A DNA stretch of 53,157 nt from Oxalobacteraceae bacterium UBA6018. GTDB lineage: Bacteria > Pseudomonadota > Gammaproteobacteria > Burkholderiales > Burkholderiaceae_D. Positions 33,481-41,409 of this stretch are shown in pieces (positions within the stretch are counted from its first letter, which is position 1; the number at the start of each line of letters is the position of its first letter). The notes under the pieces were generated by a model. It was not told the origin of the DNA. It did no database searches and saw only the letters and a program-made list of their open reading frames with translations. Location of the stretch: contig DIZW01000122.1 of NCBI GenBank assembly GCA_002428015.1, forward strand, positions 35,653 through 88,809. The letters are read 5' to 3'. The position numbers were made by a program, and so were the translations under genes.

Positions 33481-34713
33481 ATGGAACTAACCGACAAGCT
33501 TGAGATTCTGGCCGACGCGGCCAAGTACGACGCCTCCTGCGCCAGCAGCGGCGCGCCCAAGCGCTCGTCCGAAGGCAAGGACGGCATCGGCGTCACCAGC
33601 GGCATGGGCATCTGCCACAGCTACACGCCAGACGGGCGCTGCGTGTCCCTGCTCAAGATCCTGCTCACCAATTTCTGCGTGTACGACTGCCAGTACTGCG
33701 TCAACCGGCGCAGCGCCAACGTGGCGCGCGCGCGTTTCTCGGTTGACGAAGTGGTCAAGCTCACGGTCGACTTCTACCTGCGCAACTACATCGACGGGCT
33801 GTTCCTCAGCTCGGGCATCATCCGGTCGGCCGACTACACCATGGAGCAACTGGCGGCCATCGCGCGCGCGCTGCGCGAGCAGCATCAGTTCCGCGGCTAC
33901 ATCCACCGCAAGACCATCCCCGACGCCGATCCCGCCCTGATCGCCGCGGCCGGCAAGTACGCCGACCGGCTCTCGGTGAACATCGAGCTGCCCACCGAGG
34001 CCAGCATCGGCCGCCTGGCGCCGGAAAAGAGCGTGCACACCATCAAGCTGGCGATGGGGGCGATCCGCCGCAAGCTGGACGAGAAAGCCGCCGAGCCGCG
34101 CGCGCCCAAGTTCGCGCCGGCCGGGCAAAGCACGCAGATGATCGTCGGCGCCGACGCCAGCTGCGGCAGCACCATCCTCGGCACCGCGCAAACCCTGTAC
34201 GGCAGCGACAAGCTCAAGCGCGTGTTCTACTCGGCCTTCAGTCCCATTCCCGACAGTCCGGGCACGGTGCCGCTGGCGCCGCCGCCCATGCAGCGCGAAC
34301 ATCGCCTCTACCAGGCCGATTTCCTCATGCGCGGCTATGGCTTCCAGGCCGGCGAATTGCTGCCGGCGGGCGGCAAGCTTGCGCTCGACATCGATCCCAA
34401 GCTGGCTTGGGCGCTGGCCAACCGCCAGCATTTCCCGCTCGATCTGAACCTGGCAGAGGAAACCATGATCGCGCGCGTGCCAGGCATCGGCCTGCGCAAC
34501 GCGCGGCGTCTGGTGGCGTTGCGGCGCCTGCGGCGCATCCGCTACGTCGACCTCACGCGGCTCAAGTGCAGCATGAAGAAAATCGCCCCGTTCATCGTCA
34601 CCGCCGACGACCGGCCCGCCGCGGACACGACCACCTCGGCCATCCCGCGGCGATCGATGGCCGAACACTCACCACAACAACGCGAGCTATGGGCGCAATT
34701 GCAGGCGGCGTGA
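33481..34713 (+). CDS. Radical SAM protein linked to UdgX (putative DNA modification/repair)
   Basis: A 410-residue radical S-adenosylmethionine enzyme of the group found next to uracil-DNA glycosylase-like genes (TIGR03916 type). The 4Fe-4S cluster motif is C66-x3-C70-x2-C73 in NFCVYDCQYCVNRRS; the TIM-barrel core continues with LFLSSGIIRSADYTMEQL, IHRKTIP and VNIELPTEASIGRLAPEK. A helix-hairpin-helix DNA-binding motif lies near the C-terminus (IARVPGIGLRNARRLVALRRLRRI), consistent with action on DNA. Its reaction is not established as far as I know. The next gene overlaps its 3' end. The LexA operator just upstream puts it under SOS control. Confidence 0.92.
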   Translation: MELTDKLEILADAAKYDASCASSGAPKRSSEGKDGIGVTSGMGICHSYTPDGRCVSLLKILLTNFCVYDCQYCVNRRSANVARARFSVDEVVKLTVDFYLRNYIDGLFLSSGIIRSADYTMEQLAAIARALREQHQFRGYIHRKTIPDADPALIAAAGKYADRLSVNIELPTEASIGRLAPEKSVHTIKLAMGAIRRKLDEKAAEPRAPKFAPAGQSTQMIVGADASCGSTILGTAQTLYGSDKLKRVFYSAFSPIPDSPGTVPLAPPPMQREHRLYQADFLMRGYGFQAGELLPAGGKLALDIDPKLAWALANRQHFPLDLNLAEETMIARVPGIGLRNARRLVALRRLRRIRYVDLTRLKCSMKKIAPFIVTADDRPAADTTTSAIPRRSMAEHSPQQRELWAQLQAA

Positions 34714-36704
34714 GCGCGGCGGCCAGCGCGGCGGCCGGGCGGCCCGTGCTGGTGTACTCGTTCGACGAGTGGCGCGACGCCGCGCGCGATCTATTGCGCC
34801 ACCAGGTCGCGCCGCACGAGGTGCAATGGCTTGCGCACCGCGATGACGGCGACCTGTTTGCCGCGTCCGCCGGTGCCGGGTTCTCCGGTGCGCCGCCGAC
34901 AAATGGTGGGACGACCGTTGCCGTGCCGATCGATGCCGTGGCGACCGGCCGCGACCTTACCCGTGTAACGTCGACCGGTCCTGGGACTGGCGATTCCGAG
35001 ACGACCGGCCCCGGGCTCACCGGTGAAGCGCCAACCGGTGTTGGGCCGACCGATGCCGCCATGCCGACCGGGCTCGGGCTCACCGGCGCGGCACCAACTG
35101 GTGAAGTACCGATCGGTGCCGTGCCCACCGGCTCCGGCTCCGACTCCGGCTCCGGCTTCAAGGGTGCTACACCGACCGACCCCGTGCCCACCGACCGTGC
35201 GGCGACCGGTATCGTGCCCACCAGCCCCGTGCCCACCAGCCCCGTGCCCGCCGGTCATTGGTCGACCAATGCTGAGCCTGCTGGTGCAGTGCCAACCGGT
35301 GCAGCGACGACTGGCCCCGTGCCCAGCAGCCCCGCGCCGACCGGCGCCACGCCCATGAGTGCCGCGTCTGTCGACGTGCGTGGCGCCGTCGTTGCGCCGA
35401 GCGCGCCGGGCCGGTCCGATGTGGCGGGCACCGTGGCGAACTGCGCCGATAATGGCGCGCTGGTGCGCGTGCCACGCCAGTTGATGGACATGTTGCAGTG
35501 CGCGGCCTGTTGCCGGGTGCCGCACCGCTGGGCCTTCCTGTACCTGGTCCTGTGGCGCTGGCAGCACGGCGAAAAAGCCGTGCTCTCGCCCGCCGACGAG
35601 GATGGCGCGCGGCTGCACGGCATGGTCAAGGCGGTCAAGCGCGAGGAGCACGACATGCACGCCTATATCCGATTCCGCGAGCGGCGCGAGGACGCCGGCC
35701 CACCGCGCTTCGTGGCCTGGTTTGAGCCGGCCCACGACGTGCTGCCCCAGGTGGCGCGCCATTTCGCCAGCCGCATGGGGCGCGTCACCTGGATGATCGC
35801 CACGCCGGATGCGAGCGTGATGTGGGACGGCGCCACGCTGCACTCGACCGGGCCCCTGATGCGCGGACCGGAGGACATCGACGACGCCGGCGAGGCTTTG
35901 TGGCTGACCTACTACCGCAGCATCTTCAATCCGGCGCGCCTGAATGCGGACCTGATGCACGGGCATATTCCCTCCCGCTTCTGGAAAAACCTGCCCGAAG
36001 GCAGCGTCGTGCCCGAGATGGTGAGCCAGGCCGCGGCCGGCGCGCGCAAGGTCGGGCAGACGGCCAGCGTCGGCAAGCGCGGCGGCACGGCGATCCCGGT
36101 CGCCGCCGACAAAGCGCGGCCCGAGCGCCAGCAGCCCAGCACGCTCGACCAGTGCCGGCGCTGCGACTTGTGGCAGCACGCCACCCAGGCCGTCGGCGGC
36201 GTGGGACCGGACAAGGCGCGCATCATGCTCGTCGGCGAACAGCCGGGCGACCAGGAGGACCTGGCCGGCTTGCCTTTTGTCGGCCCGGCCGGGCAGTTGC
36301 TGGACCGCGCCATGGCCAAGGCCGCGCTGGAGCGGCGCACCATCTACCTGACCAGCGCCGTCAAGCACTTCAAGTGGGAGCCGCGCGGCAAGCGGCGCCT
36401 GCACAAAACGCCGGCGCAGCGCGAGATCGACGCTTGCAGCTACTGGCTGGACAGCGAGATCGCCCAGGTGAACCCGAACGTCATCGTCGCGATGGGCAGC
36501 ACGGCGCTCAAGGCCGTCGTGGGCGATCCGCATGCCACGCTCAAGGATGTGATGGGCAAGCCCATCCTTCACGGGGAGCGCTGGATCGTCGCCGTCTATC
36601 ACCCGTCCTACGTGCTGCGCGTGCCAGGCGACGACGCCAAGGCGCAGGCGTTCGCCGGGATGGTGGACGGCCTGCGCGAGGCGAAGCGGCTGGCGGGAGG
36701 GTAG
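34689..36704 (+). CDS. DUF4130-UdgX fusion: covalent uracil-DNA binding protein
   Basis: A 671-residue fusion. Residues about 18-50 and 258-450 form the TIGR03915/DUF4130 domain (RPVLVYSFDEWRDAARDLL; VPRQLMDMLQC; WAFLYLVLWRW; FWKNLPEG). The C-terminal part is UdgX: CRRCDLW, motif A GEQPGDQEDL (516-525), AVKHFKW, the R-loop K568RRLH572 and HPSYVLR with His638. In UdgX the R-loop His attacks the sugar after uracil removal and leaves the enzyme covalently bound to the abasic site. Odd: residues about 57-257 are a PTG/TGA-rich low-complexity insert within DUF4130. GTG 34710, overlapping the upstream stop, is an alternative start. SOS-controlled with the radical SAM gene. Confidence 0.9.
   Translation: MGAIAGGVSAAASAAAGRPVLVYSFDEWRDAARDLLRHQVAPHEVQWLAHRDDGDLFAASAGAGFSGAPPTNGGTTVAVPIDAVATGRDLTRVTSTGPGTGDSETTGPGLTGEAPTGVGPTDAAMPTGLGLTGAAPTGEVPIGAVPTGSGSDSGSGFKGATPTDPVPTDRAATGIVPTSPVPTSPVPAGHWSTNAEPAGAVPTGAATTGPVPSSPAPTGATPMSAASVDVRGAVVAPSAPGRSDVAGTVANCADNGALVRVPRQLMDMLQCAACCRVPHRWAFLYLVLWRWQHGEKAVLSPADEDGARLHGMVKAVKREEHDMHAYIRFRERREDAGPPRFVAWFEPAHDVLPQVARHFASRMGRVTWMIATPDASVMWDGATLHSTGPLMRGPEDIDDAGEALWLTYYRSIFNPARLNADLMHGHIPSRFWKNLPEGSVVPEMVSQAAAGARKVGQTASVGKRGGTAIPVAADKARPERQQPSTLDQCRRCDLWQHATQAVGGVGPDKARIMLVGEQPGDQEDLAGLPFVGPAGQLLDRAMAKAALERRTIYLTSAVKHFKWEPRGKRRLHKTPAQREIDACSYWLDSEIAQVNPNVIVAMGSTALKAVVGDPHATLKDVMGKPILHGERWIVAVYHPSYVLRVPGDDAKAQAFAGMVDGLREAKRLAGG
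34857..35459 (+). repeat. In-frame minisatellite encoding a PTG-rich insert
   Basis: About 600 bp of degenerate short repeats built from ACCGG/CCGGT-containing 15-18-nt words, encoding about 200 residues rich in Pro, Thr, Gly, Ala and Ser (words like APTG, VPTS, TGP). It interrupts the DUF4130 domain of the UdgX fusion at a position that is a short linker in relatives. The frame is kept throughout. Confidence 0.8.
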
Positions 36705-36820
36705 GGACATTGGCACGCGCCGTAGCGGCCGGGCGCACGGCAAAAGCGGAGGCGCCAGCGGCGGGAGACACGCAGGTGCATGCGAGGGCCGGCAGATGAG
36801 GTGATATGAATCTGAAATGT

Positions 36821-37023
36821 GTGCCGGTATGCAAGCCGATATTCCGGCACCTAAGCCGGTATGCAAGCTCGCATGCTAGGCCGCGACGTGCCAGCCCGCC
36901 GGCGGGCCCGCATGCAAGGCCGCGCCCAGCCCCGCGTCAAGGGACCGCATTCAAGGCCGCACGCAGCCTGCGGGCAAGCGAAGCGTGCCAGCGACCGCGT
37001 GCAAGCCCGCATGCAGGCCAGGA
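36821..37023 (+). repeat. Degenerate CCGCATGCAAGCCCG-type repeat
   Basis: Six or so imperfect units around a CCGxxTGCAAGxC core recur irregularly (CCGGTATGCAAGCC at 36824, CCGGTATGCAAGCT at 36856, then CCCGCATGCAAGG, ACCGCATTCAAGG, ACCGCGTGCAAGC and CCCGCATGCAGG). No coding frame runs through it. Confidence 0.6.
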
Positions 37024-37220
37024 TGCGGCGGGCGTGAACCCGGCACGCAATCGAATTTGTGAGCCTGCAGGCGATCGCGCGCGCTAGCCCATGCTGGCCC
37101 AGGTGCGAACCGACCAGTAAGATTGTTCAGCGCAGCGCAAGCCACCTTGACATCGGGCCGACCCCGTGGCGGACGACGACGAGCCCGAGCACTACTGAAA
37201 TGGCGATTCAGCACACAATC

Positions 37221-37250
37221 TTGCACGCGTGAAAATAAGAGTGGTATCCT
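37221..37250 (+). promoter_or_regulatory. Sigma-70-type promoter of the DUF418 gene
   Basis: TTGCAC and TATCCT are separated by 18 bases, with a TGG extension just before the -10, placing the transcript start about 55 bases before the DUF418 ATG. It stands in a locally AT-rich patch. Confidence 0.55.
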
Positions 37251-37312
37251 TTCCAGTCCTTGCCGATGGCGGCAAGCCTCGCCCGATGCGGCGCTTTTCT
37301 GGAAAGTGAACC

Positions 37313-38506
37313 ATGACGTCTTCCTCGCAGCGCCTGGACGTGGTCGATTGCTTGCGCGGCTTCGCCATCGTGTCGATCATGCTCTTGCATAACATCGAGC
37401 ACTTCGACCTCTACTTTTTCCCGCCGACCTTCCCAGCCTGGCTGGTGTCGCTCGACAAGGGCATCTGGGATAGCGCCTTTTTCCTATTCGGCGGCAAGTC
37501 GTATCTGATTTTCGCGATGCTGTTTGGCGTGACCTTTTTCATCCAGTCCGCCAACCGCGAAGCCAAAGGCGAGGATTTCCGCCCGCGCTTCGCCTGGCGC
37601 ATGCTTCTGCTGCTGATGTTCGGCCTGGTCAACAGCGCCTTCTACCAGGGCGACATCCTCTCGATCTACGCCGTGCTGGGCCTGACCCTGATTCCGGTCG
37701 CGCGCTTGCCGAACAAGGCGGTATTGGCCATCGCCGCGGTGCTGCTGCTCCAGCCTTACGAATGGACCAACGTGCTTGCCGCACTCGACCATCCCTCAGC
37801 CAAGCTGGCCGACCCGGCCTCCTGGGCGTATTTCGCCCGCGCGGACGCGTACATGAAGGGCAGCTCGATCACCGCCACCTGGCTCGGCAATCTGACCAAC
37901 GGTAAAACGGCCGTGCTGCGCTGGTCCTGGGAGAACGCGCGCATGTTTCAAATTCCCGCCTTGTTCATGCTCGGCATGCTGGCCGGGCGCAAGGCCTTGT
38001 TCGCCGCCACCGCCGCCACCGGGCGTTTCTGGCAGCTCACCTTCATCGGCGCGGCGCTTGCGTTCTCTCCCTTGTACCTCACCAAGACCTATATGTCGGC
38101 GCTGGTGCCCGGCGACGCGCTGCGGCGTCCGCTCGACACCATCGTGAGCTCGTGGTCGAACCTGGCGCTGATGCTGGTGATCGTGTCCAGCTTCGTGCTG
38201 CTGTTCCAGACGGGTGCCGCCCGACGCGCCTTGCGCATTTTCGCCCCGCTCGGACGCATGAGCCTGACCAGCTACCTGCTGCAGTCGATCGTCGGCTCGT
38301 CGCTGTACTACGGGTTTGGATTGGGCCTGTACAAGTTCACGGGTGCCAGCATGAGCCTGCTGATCGCCATCGCCCTCGCGAGCGTGCAGGGCTGCTTCAG
38401 CGCATGGTGGCTGCGCCACCACAAGCAGGGGCCGCTCGAAGCCATCTGGCATCGCGCGACTTGGTGGGGGCACCGCCCCGTGGCCACGCCGGTCAGCGCC
38501 GCGTAG
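37313..38506 (+). CDS. DUF418 (YeiB-like) multi-pass membrane protein
   Basis: A 397-residue inner-membrane protein of the DUF418/YeiB family. The N-terminus RLDVVDCLRGFAIVSIMLLHN is the family start (also shared with acyltransferase-like heparan N-acetyltransferase relatives); about nine hydrophobic segments follow and the C-terminal DUF418 region includes LGRMSLTSYLLQSIVGSSLYYGFGLGLY. Function unknown; membrane transport or acyl transfer has been suggested for relatives. Single gene with its own promoter, convergent with the GH16 gene. Confidence 0.88.
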   Translation: MTSSSQRLDVVDCLRGFAIVSIMLLHNIEHFDLYFFPPTFPAWLVSLDKGIWDSAFFLFGGKSYLIFAMLFGVTFFIQSANREAKGEDFRPRFAWRMLLLLMFGLVNSAFYQGDILSIYAVLGLTLIPVARLPNKAVLAIAAVLLLQPYEWTNVLAALDHPSAKLADPASWAYFARADAYMKGSSITATWLGNLTNGKTAVLRWSWENARMFQIPALFMLGMLAGRKALFAATAATGRFWQLTFIGAALAFSPLYLTKTYMSALVPGDALRRPLDTIVSSWSNLALMLVIVSSFVLLFQTGAARRALRIFAPLGRMSLTSYLLQSIVGSSLYYGFGLGLYKFTGASMSLLIAIALASVQGCFSAWWLRHHKQGPLEAIWHRATWWGHRPVATPVSAA

Positions 38507-38614
38507 CGGGCCCGGCTGGTAAGGCGCGCCCTGCTTGGCGAGGCGGCGCGCCGACGGTGCCGCATGGCCCTGCGCGAGGCCGGGTCATGCGAGGACAGCG
38601 CTGCGACCGCCAGC

Positions 38615-39487
38615 TCAGGGCTGGTACATGCGCACGTAGTCCACTTCCATGTGCACAGGGAAGATGCTGTCGTCCACCGGACCGCCCAACTGGCCGCCGA
38701 GCGCCAGATTCAAGATCAGGTATTGCGGGCTGCCGAAAGGCCACTTCGCATTGTCGCCATCCTTCGCGTTGGCGAAAGTGAAGAAGATCTTGTCGTCGAC
38801 GCCAATGGCAAGGTGCTCCGCATCCCAGGTCAGCTGGTAATTGTGGAAGGCGTCGCAGGCGTCGGGCACCATGGTGCTGCTGCCCTTCTGCGTGCCCATC
38901 GGCCAGTTGTAGGCGCCGGTGTGGACCGTGCCCAGGATCTGCCCCTTGTTCTTGCCGACATGCTCCATGATGTCGATCTCGCCGTTGGCCGGCCACGCCA
39001 GGTTCTGGCTGCCGAGCATCCAGATCGCCGGCCAGGTGCCTAGCCCGCACGGCAATTTCGCGCGCACTTCCATGAAGCCGTAGGTCCACTCCTTCAGGCC
39101 GCGGGTCAGCAGGCGCGCCGAGGTGTAGGCTTGGCCGCCATAATCGGCCGCGCTGGTGAGCTTCTCCTTGCGCGCTTCGATGATCAGCTTGCCATCGGCG
39201 ACGCGGCTGTTTTCCAGGCGCCCGGCGGCGTAGTACTGCAGCTCGTCGTTGTACCAGCCATCCTTGTTGCGGCTGGTGTCGTAGGCCCATTTGGCCGGGT
39301 CGGGCAGGCCGTCGTGGTCGAATTCGTCCGACCACACCAGTTTCCAGCCGGCCGGCCGCGCGCCGCTCGGGCTCGCCGTTACCGGCGTCGGCGGCGGGCT
39401 CGCCGTTGCGGCCGTGCCCGGGGTGCCGCCGCTGCAAGCGGCCAGCGTGCACAGCGAAAGCAAGCCGAGCTGAACTACAATTTTCAT
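38615..39487 (-). CDS. GH16 beta-glucanase lipoprotein (laminarinase-like)
   Basis: A 290-residue lipoprotein endoglucanase. Signal peptide and lipobox LAAC near residue 17, a Pro/Thr/Ser/Ala linker, then the GH16 jelly roll: WKLVWSDEFDHDGLPDPAKW, YDTSRNKDGWYNDELQYY, ARLLTRGLKEWTYGFMEVRAKLP, the catalytic signature GEIDIMEHVG (nucleophile and acid/base Glu), and VHMEVDYVRMYQP at the end. This form usually cuts beta-1,3 or mixed beta-glucans. AGGAGAC precedes ATG; the longer open frame (to 39610) lacks a signal peptide. A LacI-type operator lies 38 bases upstream. Confidence 0.92.
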   Translation of the reverse strand: MKIVVQLGLLSLCTLAACSGGTPGTAATASPPPTPVTASPSGARPAGWKLVWSDEFDHDGLPDPAKWAYDTSRNKDGWYNDELQYYAAGRLENSRVADGKLIIEARKEKLTSAADYGGQAYTSARLLTRGLKEWTYGFMEVRAKLPCGLGTWPAIWMLGSQNLAWPANGEIDIMEHVGKNKGQILGTVHTGAYNWPMGTQKGSSTMVPDACDAFHNYQLTWDAEHLAIGVDDKIFFTFANAKDGDNAKWPFGSPQYLILNLALGGQLGGPVDDSIFPVHMEVDYVRMYQP

Positions 39488-39524
39488 GAGGTCTCCTTTG
39501 ATCTTGTGGTTGAAGCGGCGTGAA

Positions 39525-39538
39525 TGGAAGCGTTTCCA
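39525..39538 (-). promoter_or_regulatory. LacI-family-type operator upstream of the GH16 gene
   Basis: TGGAAGCGTTTCCA is a near-perfect palindrome with the central CG of LacI/GalR-family operators (TGxAAxCGxTTxCA). It is 38 bases before the GH16 start, so a sugar-responsive repressor encoded elsewhere probably controls the gene. Confidence 0.65.
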
Positions 39539-39664
39539 ATTACCGTCGGAAACTATACCACTGTGCGACCAAAAAGGAAACGAGACCGGTTGACCGTCGC
39601 GCTTGCGCAACTTGCGCCGCGCCGCGAGGGTAAGTTGCGGGCCGGGCGGCGCCCGGGGGCTGAC

Positions 39665-41257
39665 TCAGGCGGCGATGCGCAATGGACGGCGCCGCGCCGC
39701 CGCGTCCGGCGCGGCGTCGCCGTCCAGCTTGAAGGTGTCGACCACCGCCGACAGGCGGCGCGCCTGCTCCTGCATCGACGCGGCCGCCGCAGCGGCCTGC
39801 TCGACCAGCGCGGCATTCTCCTGGGTGACCTGATCCATTTGCGTGACCGCCAGGTTGATCTGCTCCAGGCCGTCGCTTTGCTCGTCGCTGGCGCTGGTGA
39901 TCTCGGCCATGATGCCGGTCACCCGGTCGATACTGGCCACCACTTCCTGCATCGTCGCGCCGGCCCGATCGACCAGGCGCGCGCCGTTGTCCACGCGTGC
40001 GACCGAGTCGCCGATGAGCTGCTTGATCTCCTTGGCCGCGGCGGCCGAACGCTGGGCCAGGTTGCGCACTTCGCTTGCCACCACGGCGAAGCCGCGCCCC
40101 TGTTCGCCGGCGCGCGCCGCCTCCACGGCCGCGTTGAGCGCCAGGATATTGGTCTGGAAAGCGATGCCGTCGATCACGCTGATGATGTCGACAATCTTGC
40201 GCGACGACGCGTTGATCGAGCCCATCGTCGCGACCACTTCGGCCACCACCGCGCCGCCTTTGCCGGCCACCGCGGCCGCCTCCAGCGCCAGCGCGTTGGC
40301 GCGGCGCGCGTGCTCGGCGTTGAGCTTGACGGTGGCGGACAGTTCTTCCATCGACGACGCGGTCTCTTGCAGCGAGCTGGCCTGCACTTCCGTGCGCGCG
40401 GACAGGTCCATATTGCCGCTGGCGATCTCGCGCGAGGCCGTCGTGATCATGTCCGTGCCGCTGCGCACCTCCGCCACGATGCTCTGCAGGTGAGCGTTCA
40501 TGCCCTTCAGCGCGCCCATCAGCTGGCCTGTTTCATCATTTCTTCCCTGCGCGATCTCGCTGGTCAGGTCGCCGGACGACACGCTCCTCGCCACCCGCAC
40601 CGCTTCCAGGATCGGCACGGTGATGCTGCGCGTGATGTGCACCGCGCACGCGACGCCCATCACGATCGCCAGCGTACCCAAGGTCACGAGCATCATGCGC
40701 CCGCTCGCGTACTGGGCGGTGATGGCCGCGGCCGCCTCATCGAGCTGCACGCGCTGGGTCTCGGCCAGCTTGGCCAGGCTCTCCAGGTAGACCGTGCGCT
40801 TGCCCACCATCTCGCGCTCATACAAATCCTTGGCCACGGTCAGGTTGCCGGCCGCCTTCTCCTTGAAGATGCGGGAGCGCGCGTCGAGGTAGGATTTGCG
40901 GGTTTGCTTGAGCGTAGCCAGCAGGGCTTTCGAGCGCGGATCCTGCAACGCGGCTTCGAGTGTGTTCTGGATTTCCGTGGCGCGCGCCGACGACGCCTTC
41001 ATCTGCGTTTCGACGGCCTTCTGATCCTCCGCCGTGACGGCCTGGTAGGCGGTGGTGGTGCGCGCCGCGTTGACCTCGATGACCTTGACCCACTCATCGA
41101 GCAGGCGCTCATGGCGCACCTGCACCTGGACCATGGCGTCGACCATGCCGTTGGCGCTGTGCATGCGCCACACACCCAGCCCGGTCAGCGCCACCAGCAA
41201 CAGCAGCACGGTGGCGAAGCCGAGCCCAAGTCGTGCGCCGATGGGAAGGTTTTTCAT
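39665..41257 (-). CDS. Methyl-accepting chemotaxis protein
   Basis: A 530-residue transmembrane chemoreceptor. Membrane helix 1 at about residues 8-30, a periplasmic four-helix bundle (about 31-188: WVKVIEVNAARTTTAYQAV; YLDARSRIFKEKAAGNL), membrane helix 2 at about 190-212, HAMP, then the cytoplasmic hairpin with the tip FQTNILALNAAVEAARAGEQGRGFAVVASEVRNLAQRSA. The C-terminus (RRRPLRIAA) lacks a CheR/CheB-tethering pentapeptide. Start MKNLPIGARL is chosen for its position before helix 1. Ligand unknown. Confidence 0.93.
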   Translation of the reverse strand: MKNLPIGARLGLGFATVLLLLVALTGLGVWRMHSANGMVDAMVQVQVRHERLLDEWVKVIEVNAARTTTAYQAVTAEDQKAVETQMKASSARATEIQNTLEAALQDPRSKALLATLKQTRKSYLDARSRIFKEKAAGNLTVAKDLYEREMVGKRTVYLESLAKLAETQRVQLDEAAAAITAQYASGRMMLVTLGTLAIVMGVACAVHITRSITVPILEAVRVARSVSSGDLTSEIAQGRNDETGQLMGALKGMNAHLQSIVAEVRSGTDMITTASREIASGNMDLSARTEVQASSLQETASSMEELSATVKLNAEHARRANALALEAAAVAGKGGAVVAEVVATMGSINASSRKIVDIISVIDGIAFQTNILALNAAVEAARAGEQGRGFAVVASEVRNLAQRSAAAAKEIKQLIGDSVARVDNGARLVDRAGATMQEVVASIDRVTGIMAEITSASDEQSDGLEQINLAVTQMDQVTQENAALVEQAAAAAASMQEQARRLSAVVDTFKLDGDAAPDAAARRRPLRIAA

Positions 41258-41409
41258 TTGAGAATACCGTTCGAGGGGAGGTCCGCCGATCATAGCACCG
41301 CGGATTTTGGACAGACACCTTAACGACGGGAATGCTGTGACCGCCGTGGTTATTCGGCGAATACCATGCCGCCTTATCAACGGGCGAGCGAAATGTCCAT
41401 GCTTGCCGG

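Larger units (their letters stand above)
36705..37312. other. 608-bp intergenic region with no supportable gene
   Basis: Between the UdgX gene and the DUF418 gene. It contains a degenerate GC-rich repeat block (36821-37023), an inverted repeat GTGCCGG/CCGGCAC (36821-36827 and 36844-36850) that may help end the UdgX transcript, and a promoter for the next gene near its right end. ORFs in it are short and lack protein-like composition. Confidence 0.6.

Noticed and set aside
34791..36866. 691-codon antisense frame with GRHG-type repeats across the UdgX gene
   Set aside because: Its repeats are the reverse complement of the sense-strand minisatellite, and the sense strand carries the conserved UdgX motifs.
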